A stretch of DNA of 20,176 nt. Source: Auritidibacter sp. Marseille-P8566 (GTDB lineage Bacteria > Bacteroidota > Bacteroidia > Flavobacteriales > Flavobacteriaceae). Below, in pieces: positions 15,504-20,176 of this stretch. The position numbers and the translations under genes are program-made. The stretch is from positions 1-20,176 of the forward strand of contig CALPQA020000005.1 of NCBI GenBank assembly GCA_943325595.2, written 5' to 3'. Position 1 is the first letter of the stretch. Each line of letters starts with the position of its first letter. Under the pieces are notes generated by a model. The model searched no databases and was not told the DNA's origin. It worked only from the letters and a program-made list of their open reading frames with translations.

Positions 15504-15583
15504 AGCCCCGATGGAAGTGGAAATCCTTTGCTTTTTTTCTTAAAAAAGCAAAGATTGCAACGAACAGCGGGAAATAGCTCCAA
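15504..15583. other. Structured intergenic element between convergent genes
   Basis: The 91-base gap after the symporter can fold almost completely. An outer stem CCCGATG/CAGCGGG (15507-15513 with 15565-15571) has one A-G mismatch. An inner 12-base perfect stem pairs CTTTGCTTTTTT (15526-15537) with AAAAAAGCAAAG (15542-15553), extended by AAT/ATT past a bulged C. Flanks read TAGCCCC and TAGCTCC. From memory, closely similar elements occur between genes in many flavobacterial genomes, so it may be a repeat family. It could also terminate transcription from both sides, although neither stem is followed by a classic U-tract. Confidence 0.6.
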
Positions 15584-15589
15584 AAAAAC

Positions 15590-15955
15590 CTAATACTGAT
15601 TGGTTGCCAATAATACCAATGTACAGGCAACTTCTACTTTTATGTTGTTTAATTTCAACAACTGATAGAATTCGGGGTTTTCTGTTCCAGGATTAAAAAT
15701 AACACGTTTTGGCTTGGCCTCTACTATATAATTATAATAATCTCTTTGTCTGGCTGGGTTCAAATACAAGGAAACGGTATTGATTTGCGATAATGGAATG
15801 GCTTTAGTATAAATTTTTACACCCGCAACTTCTCCCGTATTTTGTCCAATAGCGAGTACTGTATGCCCTTTTTCGACGAGCATTGTGATTGCCTTAAAGG
15901 AATATCTATCCTCTTTTGTTGATGCTCCGAGTACTACCGTTTTTTTATTTTTCAT
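15590..15955 (-). CDS. CoA-binding domain protein (YccU-like)
   Basis: A 121-residue single-domain Rossmann protein of the CoA-binding family (YccU type). It starts MKNKKTVVLGASTKEDRYSF, with the nucleotide-binding turn at VLGAS (8-12). It continues with a GHTVLAIGQN strand-turn and the family signature VIFNPGTENPE. It ends with VEVACTLVLLA, where the Cys-Thr-Leu-Val matches the conserved C-terminal motif. The family binds CoA or related nucleotides; its physiological role is not firmly known. The ATG at 15953-15955 is chosen: a longer frame from a TTG at 16012 would start upstream of the -7 box TACTTTTG. Monocistronic, convergent with the symporter and divergent from the SDR gene. Confidence 0.88.
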   Translation of the reverse strand: MKNKKTVVLGASTKEDRYSFKAITMLVEKGHTVLAIGQNTGEVAGVKIYTKAIPLSQINTVSLYLNPARQRDYYNYIVEAKPKRVIFNPGTENPEFYQLLKLNNIKVEVACTLVLLATNQY

Positions 15956-15975
15956 TTTGATAATATAATTGGAGA

Positions 15976-15983
15976 CAAAAGTA
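15976..15983 (-). promoter_or_regulatory. -7 box TACTTTTG of the CoA-binding gene
   Basis: TACTTTTG on the minus strand matches TAnnTTTG and lies 20 bases before the ATG at 15955. It decides the start codon, because the upstream TTG start would be outside the transcript. No well-spaced -33 TTG is obvious. Confidence 0.6.
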
Positions 15984-16092
15984 GTGAAAATAAATCCATT
16001 CTTTTTTATCAAATCTATTTCCGGGCAAAAAGGTGTTTTTGCATTTCAGAATGTTTGGATTATTATCCGTATTTTTATGAAAATTATCAACT

Positions 16093-17520
16093 ATGAAAAT
16101 TTTACTTACGGGTGCCAATGGGTATGTTGGAAAAAGGTTATTGCCGGAATTGCTAAAACTAAATCACGAGATTATTTGTTGCGTTCGTGATAAAAACCGT
16201 TTAGGATTGGATGCTGATATTCTTTCTAAAATTAGGGTTTGGGAAATTGATTTTCTAGAAGAACCTCACTTCGAAGATATTCCAAAAGACATCGATGTGG
16301 CGTATTATTTAATCCATTCTATGACCGCTTCGACAACCGAGTTTGATGTTTTGGAAGCGAATTCTGCATTGCATTTCAATGAGTATATGAATGCATGTGG
16401 AGTAAAACAAGTGGTTTATTTGAGTGGAATTATTAATGATTCTAACTTATCGAAACATTTGCAATCCCGAAGTGACGTGGAAGATATTTTATACAAAGGT
16501 AATTTTAGTTTGACTGTTTTAAGAGCTGGAATAATTGTGGGTTCCGGAAGTTCCTCCTTTGAAATTATTCGGGATTTGTGCGAAAAATTACCCATTATGA
16601 TTACACCAAAATGGGTGTTAACCAAATCACAACCCATTGCTATTCGGGATGTAATGAAATATCTCATTGGGGTAATGCTTCGAGAAGAATGTTATAATAA
16701 TTCCTTTGATATTGGGGGACCAAATATTATTACCTACAAACAAATGATGCTTTTGTATGCCAAAACACGTAAAATAAAATTATGGATTTATGTTGTCCCA
16801 ATAATGACCCCCAAATTTTCATCCTATTGGTTGTATTTTGTAACGTCAACCTCCTATAAATTGGCAATGAATTTGGTTGGTAGCATGAAAATGGAAGTAA
16901 TTTGTAAAGACAATCGGTTACAGAAATTATTGAAAATAAAACCCATTTCCTATGTAGATGCGATCAAATTGGCTTTCATAAAAATAGAGCAAAATCTAGT
17001 TATATCGAGCTGGAAAGACAGTTTATCGAGCAGTCGGAAATCAGGAGATTTAAACGGATACATACAAGTGCCGACCTTTGGCTGTTTGAAAGACATTAAA
17101 AGCATGAAAATAGAAAATACAGAACAAATTTTGGATAATATTTTTTCGATAGGAGGTCAAAAAGGATATTACTATGGAAATTGGCTGTGGAGACTTCGAG
17201 GAAATGTAGACAAACTTTTTGGTGGTGTAGGATTACGTCGAGGAAGAACAAATCCGCTTGTGCTGCATTCGGGAGATTCGTTGGATTTTTGGCGGGTATT
17301 ATTGGCAAACCGACAAGAAAAAAGATTATTACTGTTTGCCGAAATGAAACTTCCAGGAGAAGCTTGGTTGGAATTTAGAATTGACGAAAATAATGTACTG
17401 CACCAAATTGCTACTTTTCGCCCTCGGGGTTTAATGGGAAGAATCTATTGGTATAGTATTGTTCCTTTTCACTATTTTATTTTTGGAGGTATGATTCGCA
17501 ATATTGCAAAATCGAAATAA
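16093..17520 (+). CDS. SDR family oxidoreductase with DUF2867 domain
   Basis: A 475-residue two-part protein. Residues 1 to about 290 form an NmrA-like atypical SDR domain: MKILLTGANGYVGKRLL has G7-x2-G10-x2-G13, then D73-V-A-Y-Y-L-I-H-S, VVYLSGI and LTVLRAGIIVGSGSSSFE. The classical Y-x3-K pair is not evident, as in many NmrA-like proteins. Residues about 325-472 look like the DUF2867 domain, including YYYGNWLWRLRGNVDKLFGG, RRGRTNP, LDFWRVL and a C-terminal FRPRGLMGRIYW with a hydrophobic YSIVPFHYFIF. This architecture is common in Bacteroidota and is usually annotated only as an oxidoreductase; substrate unknown. The ATG is at 16093-16095. A second possible ATG at 16078 is in another frame and is not used. 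Confidence 0.88.
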   Translation: MKILLTGANGYVGKRLLPELLKLNHEIICCVRDKNRLGLDADILSKIRVWEIDFLEEPHFEDIPKDIDVAYYLIHSMTASTTEFDVLEANSALHFNEYMNACGVKQVVYLSGIINDSNLSKHLQSRSDVEDILYKGNFSLTVLRAGIIVGSGSSSFEIIRDLCEKLPIMITPKWVLTKSQPIAIRDVMKYLIGVMLREECYNNSFDIGGPNIITYKQMMLLYAKTRKIKLWIYVVPIMTPKFSSYWLYFVTSTSYKLAMNLVGSMKMEVICKDNRLQKLLKIKPISYVDAIKLAFIKIEQNLVISSWKDSLSSSRKSGDLNGYIQVPTFGCLKDIKSMKIENTEQILDNIFSIGGQKGYYYGNWLWRLRGNVDKLFGGVGLRRGRTNPLVLHSGDSLDFWRVLLANRQEKRLLLFAEMKLPGEAWLEFRIDENNVLHQIATFRPRGLMGRIYWYSIVPFHYFIFGGMIRNIAKSK

Positions 17521-17544
17521 TATCCTAAACAACACCAGCAAAAG

Positions 17545-17647
17545 TAATTTGTGAATTTGTGGTAATTATTTATATTCCCCAAAGATAAAATCCTTTTAAA
17601 TCTATGTAATCTGTGGCAAAAAAATTGCCCTATTTACCATTACGAAA
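17545..17647. repeat. Composite intergenic repeat, copy 1
   Basis: It starts with AATTTGTG twice in tandem (17546-17561), then ATTCCCCAAAGATAAAATCC and TGTAATCTGTGGCAAAAAAA, ending near TTACGAAAT. The second half matches 17716-17759 and the first half matches 17771-17832, so the copies are in the same orientation but offset. Confidence 0.7.
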
Positions 17648-17660
17648 TACGTCCCTAAAA

Positions 17661-17693
17661 AAAGAGACCGGTGAAAAGTACACCCGTCTCTTT
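17661..17693. terminator. Bidirectional hairpin terminator
   Basis: AAAGAGAC (17661-17668) pairs with GTCTCTTT (17686-17693). Inside, after a C-C mismatch, GGTG (17670-17673) pairs with CACC (17681-17684) around a 7-base loop. On the minus strand the stem is followed by seven T, and on the plus strand by TTTCTATT. It can end both the SDR transcript and the CtlX transcript that converge here. Confidence 0.82.
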
Positions 17694-17715
17694 CTATTAC
17701 TAAAAACTAAATCCG

Positions 17716-17884
17716 TGTAATCTGTGGCAAAAAAACTTACCCATTTATTATTACCAAATGAATTAAAATATAATTTGTGAATTTGCGGTTATTATTTATT
17801 ATTCCCCAAAAATAAAATCCTTATAAATCTGTGACCCGAGACCAAAGGTCGAACAGACAAAGAAATCTGTGGCAAAAAAAACCT
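17716..17884. repeat. Composite intergenic repeat, copies 2 and 3
   Basis: TGTAATCTGTGGCAAAAAAA (17716-17735) is followed by ACTTACCCATTTATTATTAC, then a second copy of the TAATTTGTGAATTTG unit (17771-17832). A third AATCTGTGGCAAAAAAA at 17864-17880 abuts the stop codon of the CtlX gene. An extra segment at about 17832-17861 contains GACCAAAGGTC, a small inverted repeat. Confidence 0.65.
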
Positions 17885-18821
17885 ATTCCGCTTGTGGCAA
17901 GAAAATTTCTGCCATCATACATCTTGCACTTCCACCCCCACAGGCTTCAATAGTATCAAGGCTTGAACTCAAAATTGTTACGTGCTCCTCTAATTGTGCT
18001 ATTTGCTTTTTAGTAAGACTTTTATGAGCAGATGTACTCATAATCAAATACCTTCTGTCGTTAGCTCCTTTTACTTCTAACATGTTTCCCGCAAAATTAT
18101 TGACTTGATCTTCAGTAATTAAAATCACTTCTTTTTCATCCCCTTTCAGACTGTCCAAAACCATTTTTCGCTCTTTTTTATCATCGATTGCATCGGCACA
18201 AATTACAGCATAGGTTTCGCCAATACACATCATCACATTGGTATGGTAAATTTGTTTTCGTTCGCCATTTATCGTTTGAAAAGCTTCGAAAATAATTGGA
18301 TTCATATCGAAATCTTCACAAAATTCGATAAATAACTCTTCATCTGCTCTTGGTGATAAAGCACAATATGCCTTTCCATTGGCTCGGTCAAGGACAATGC
18401 TTCCTGTTCCTTCAAGGAAATAACCATCTTCTTCGGCAGAAGTATAGTCGACAATGTTTTCTATAAAAAATCCTTTTTCTTCTAATACATCTAATATTAC
18501 TTCCCGACGTTCTTGGCGACGGTTTTCAGCAAACATTGGATACAAGGCAACATCACCATTTTCGTGAAACGAAATCCAATTGTTTGGAAAAATACTGTCA
18601 GGAGTATTGGGTTCTGTAGTATCATCAACTACAATGACATCAACTCCAACTGCTCTTAACTTGGCAACAAAGGCATCAAATTCTTGTTGGGCTTTTGCAT
18701 TTACAGTTGCAGGCAATAAATCATCAATCACTTTTTGATAGTAATTATTAACTGCAGTTTGCTCGTTCATTCGAAACGCAACGGGGCGAATCATTAAAAT
18801 GGAATTGGTCGTTTGGTTCAT
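17883..18821 (-). CDS. ctlX: Citrulline hydrolase-like guanidino-group enzyme (CtlX family)
   Basis: A 312-residue member of the guanidino-group-modifying superfamily, closest in pattern to CtlX citrulline hydrolases, which convert citrulline to ornithine, CO2 and ammonia. The catalytic set is visible: DSIFPNNW (75-82), E147 in FLEGTGS, H193 in IYHTNVMM, and the nucleophile C301 in GGGSARCMMAE near the C-terminus. Length fits the family. The start ATG is at 18819-18821; the stop abuts a copy of the intergenic repeat. An arginine-deiminase-like gene lies 70 bases upstream on the same strand, so the two may convert arginine to citrulline and then to ornithine. An amidinotransferase is the older, less specific name. 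Confidence 0.85.
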   Translation of the reverse strand: MNQTTNSILMIRPVAFRMNEQTAVNNYYQKVIDDLLPATVNAKAQQEFDAFVAKLRAVGVDVIVVDDTTEPNTPDSIFPNNWISFHENGDVALYPMFAENRRQERREVILDVLEEKGFFIENIVDYTSAEEDGYFLEGTGSIVLDRANGKAYCALSPRADEELFIEFCEDFDMNPIIFEAFQTINGERKQIYHTNVMMCIGETYAVICADAIDDKKERKMVLDSLKGDEKEVILITEDQVNNFAGNMLEVKGANDRRYLIMSTSAHKSLTKKQIAQLEEHVTILSSSLDTIEACGGGSARCMMAEIFLPQAE

Positions 18822-18851
18822 GTTTTACTATATTATGAATATAAACAAAAG

Positions 18852-18886
18852 GTCTATTTTCTTGTTTCTATTATCTTGCTTCTATT
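18852..18886. repeat. 14-base tandem repeat made of two heptamers
   Basis: Read on the minus strand, AATAGAAGCAAGAT is followed by AATAGAAACAAGAA and then AATAGAC, in the 70-base gap between the deiminase-like and ctlX genes. Each 14-base unit is two related 7-mers, the same period as in the polysaccharide locus gaps. It lies close upstream of the CtlX start. Confidence 0.6.
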
Positions 18887-18891
18887 ATCTA

Positions 18892-19806
18892 TCAATCTCT
18901 TATCAACGGCAAAGTCGAACATCGCAACAAACCTTCTTGTTTGGCTATTTCGGCATACGGAATTTCTTCAACTGTGAAGCCATTTTTTCTTAGCCACTTA
19001 TTTAATCTTTTGAACTTTCTTTCGGAGACCACTACGTCTGGAGCAATTGAAAATACATTTGAATTCATATGATACATCTCTTCCCTTTTAATATGAAAAA
19101 GATTTTCTTTTCCAAAAAGATTTACGAGAAACATATAATCGGCTTCTTCGCGAAAACCTCTTTTATAAATAATCCCTTTATTGGTTCCAACGGGTTGAAA
19201 ACAGCAATCTAAATGTAAGGCATTATCGCGCGCCTCAATTTTTGATTTCACCAAATCAAATTCTTTTACAATTTTATTGGGGAATAAATTTCGAATAAAC
19301 TCCACTCCTTGCCAATTGGTTCGAGCCGTAATATAATCTTTGTAGTCGCTACCTTTATAAGTTCCAATGAAAATATAATTGTTCCAAAGCATTACATCAC
19401 CACCTTCAATATGAACTTCTTCTGGAGGACGAATGACTTTCAATGGATTTATTTGATCAATAACATATTGGATAGCATCTAATTCTCTCTCTCTATCAGG
19501 TAAAATATTTGCTTTTATGAAAATATCGTCAATTACAAATCCGATGTCCCGAGCGAAAATTTGATTGTAATTTTCAATCATTTTAGGACGAAAAACAGTC
19601 ACGTCGTATTTTTGAAATACAGCAAAGAACGCTTCCATTTCCTTAACCATATCGGCTTCAACAGGATACGTTCCAGCTACAATGTGCTCCAATGATTTAG
19701 GGTCGTAGGCTTCGTCAATTGTGGGTGTTGGTCCATTATTTATTGCCGAACCTAAAACTACGGCTCTTAATCTTGATGTTTCGTTTTGTACGTTGAGTTG
19801 CAACAT
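18892..19806 (-). CDS. Arginine deiminase/amidinotransferase-like protein
   Basis: A 304-residue soluble enzyme of the guanidino-group-modifying superfamily (beta/alpha propeller fold). All the expected catalytic positions are present: FARD (84-87), HIEGGD with E134 and D137, H198-L-D200 in ALHLDCCF, and the nucleophile C296 in LLRCSTLPLIRD at the very C-terminus. The C-x-T-x-P-L ending resembles arginine deiminase and glycine amidinotransferase. It is shorter than classical ArcA (about 400 residues), so arginine deiminase activity is likely but not certain; amidinotransferase is the alternative. The ATG at 19804-19806 is preferred to a GTG at 19854, which lies upstream of the -7 box. Followed 70 bases later by ctlX. 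Confidence 0.85.
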   Translation of the reverse strand: MLQLNVQNETSRLRAVVLGSAINNGPTPTIDEAYDPKSLEHIVAGTYPVEADMVKEMEAFFAVFQKYDVTVFRPKMIENYNQIFARDIGFVIDDIFIKANILPDRERELDAIQYVIDQINPLKVIRPPEEVHIEGGDVMLWNNYIFIGTYKGSDYKDYITARTNWQGVEFIRNLFPNKIVKEFDLVKSKIEARDNALHLDCCFQPVGTNKGIIYKRGFREEADYMFLVNLFGKENLFHIKREEMYHMNSNVFSIAPDVVVSERKFKRLNKWLRKNGFTVEEIPYAEIAKQEGLLRCSTLPLIRD

Positions 19807-19832
19807 TTTTTTAATTTGGGTTTGACTATTTA

Positions 19833-19840
19833 CAAATATA
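19833..19840 (-). promoter_or_regulatory. -7 box TATATTTG of the deiminase-like gene
   Basis: TATATTTG on the minus strand is an exact TAnnTTTG match, 26 bases before the ATG at 19806. It directly abuts the T-run of the citrate synthase terminator. No correctly spaced -33 TTG is clear; one TTG falls inside the terminator stem. Confidence 0.65.
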
Positions 19841-19869
19841 AAAAAAAGCCTCACAATTTGTGAAGCTTT
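19840..19869 (-). terminator. Rho-independent terminator of citrate synthase
   Basis: On the minus strand AGCTTCACAA and TTGTGAGGCT form a stem with one U-G wobble, followed by eight T (19840-19847). It lies about 22 bases past the citrate synthase stop codon. The last T/A base is shared with the -7 box of the next gene. Confidence 0.85.
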
Positions 19870-19890
19870 CTCATTATTTAATCAATAAAT

Positions 19891-20176
19891 CTATCTTTTG
19901 TCAATAGTTTTGAAATCTCTCAAAGGATGACCTGTGTAAACTTGTCTTGGACGACCAATTGGCTCTTTGTTTTCACGCATTTCTTTCCATTGTGCAATCC
20001 AACCTGGTAATCTTCCGATAGCAAATAAAACAGTAAACATGTCTGTTGGAATACCTAAGGCACGGTAAATAATACCGGAATAGAAATCTACATTTGGATA
20101 TAATTTTCTAGAAACGAAATAATCATCTACTAAAGCAGCAGCTTCTAATTTTTTGGCTATTTCCAAAATCGGATCA
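19891..20176 (-). CDS. gltA: Citrate synthase, C-terminal part
   Basis: The last 95 or so codons of a gene that enters from the right edge. The translation reads [11 protein letters not shown], then [39 protein letters not shown] and PGWIAQWKE, ending [15 protein letters not shown] plus a short tail. NVDFYSG, with the active-site aspartate of type II citrate synthases, FAIGRxPGWxAQW and the RPRQxYTG end are diagnostic. It condenses oxaloacetate with acetyl-CoA in the TCA cycle. The in-frame TTG at 20166 is an internal leucine, not a start. A good terminator follows. Confidence 0.96.
   Translation of the reverse strand, partial: DPILEIAKKLEAAALVDDYFVSRKLYPNVDFYSGIIYRALGIPTDMFTVLFAIGRLPGWIAQWKEMRENKEPIGRPRQVYTGHPLRDFKTIDKR

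Larger units (their letters stand above)
17521..17882. other. 362-base gap with two copies of a composite repeat
   Basis: No gene is seen. A unit of about 60 bases that begins TAATTTGTGAATTTG and continues through ATTCCCCAAA to ATAAAATCCTT occurs at 17545-17604 and 17771-17832. A second motif, AATCTGTGGCAAAAAAA, occurs near 17608, 17719 and 17864. The last copy is preceded by an inserted stretch with GACC-AAA-GGTC and a duplicated AAATCTGTG. A strong hairpin terminator lies between the copies (17661-17693). Confidence 0.75.

Noticed and set aside
15391..15630. 79-residue minus-strand frame overlapping the symporter end
   Set aside because: It covers the structured element and the antisense of the symporter, and the translation has no family features.
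16416..16667. Minus-strand frame within the SDR gene
   Set aside because: Antisense shadow of a well-supported coding region.

Overview
The window looks like a chromosomal segment of a Flavobacteriaceae bacterium, most likely Flavobacterium or a close relative. The support is low GC, Bacteroidota-type promoters with TAnnTTTG -7 boxes, a UpxY-type NusG paralogue heading a polysaccharide locus, and the character of the housekeeping proteins. No tRNA, rRNA, insertion sequence, integrase or CRISPR array was found.

Positions 1-12995 (all minus strand, transcribed right to left) hold a surface-polysaccharide (O-antigen or capsule) locus whose end lies off the left edge. In transcription order it has: a winged-helix regulator with a degenerate nucleotidyltransferase-like domain; a UpxY/NusG-like antiterminator; a WbpO/TviB-type UDP-HexNAc 6-dehydrogenase; a 251-residue protein of unknown function; a complete CapE-CapF-CapG (FnlABC) set for UDP-N-acetyl-L-fucosamine, with a small WxcM-like cupin between CapE and CapF; a GT4-type glycosyltransferase; an EpsG-type polymerase candidate; a second GT-B-type glycosyltransferase; a hexapeptide O-acetyltransferase broken by a frameshift and a stop codon; a GT-A glycosyltransferase; and the start of an acyltransferase-3 protein. 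The first two genes probably control elongation through the locus, the next group makes nucleotide sugars, and the left part assembles, polymerises and decorates the repeat unit. The left part (1 to about 5205) is more AT-rich and tightly packed. The sugar-precursor part is less AT-rich and has repeat-filled gaps.

Positions 13118-17520 are unrelated genes: a small outer-membrane beta-barrel protein (minus), a sodium:solute symporter (plus), a CoA-binding YccU-like protein (minus) and an SDR oxidoreductase with a DUF2867-type C-terminus (plus). A structured intergenic element lies between the convergent symporter and CoA-binding genes. A repeat-rich gap of 362 bases with a good hairpin terminator follows the SDR gene.

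Positions 17883-20176 (minus) hold a pair of guanidino-group enzymes, an arginine-deiminase-like protein and a CtlX-type citrulline hydrolase. The 3' part of citrate synthase lies upstream of them.

The main things worth a second look are: a dyad symmetry over the -7 box of the polysaccharide operon promoter; short heptameric tandem repeats of different sequence in several gaps; the unknown 251-residue protein beside a 511-base repeat-filled gap; the doubly broken acetyltransferase; and the structured element at about 15504-15583.
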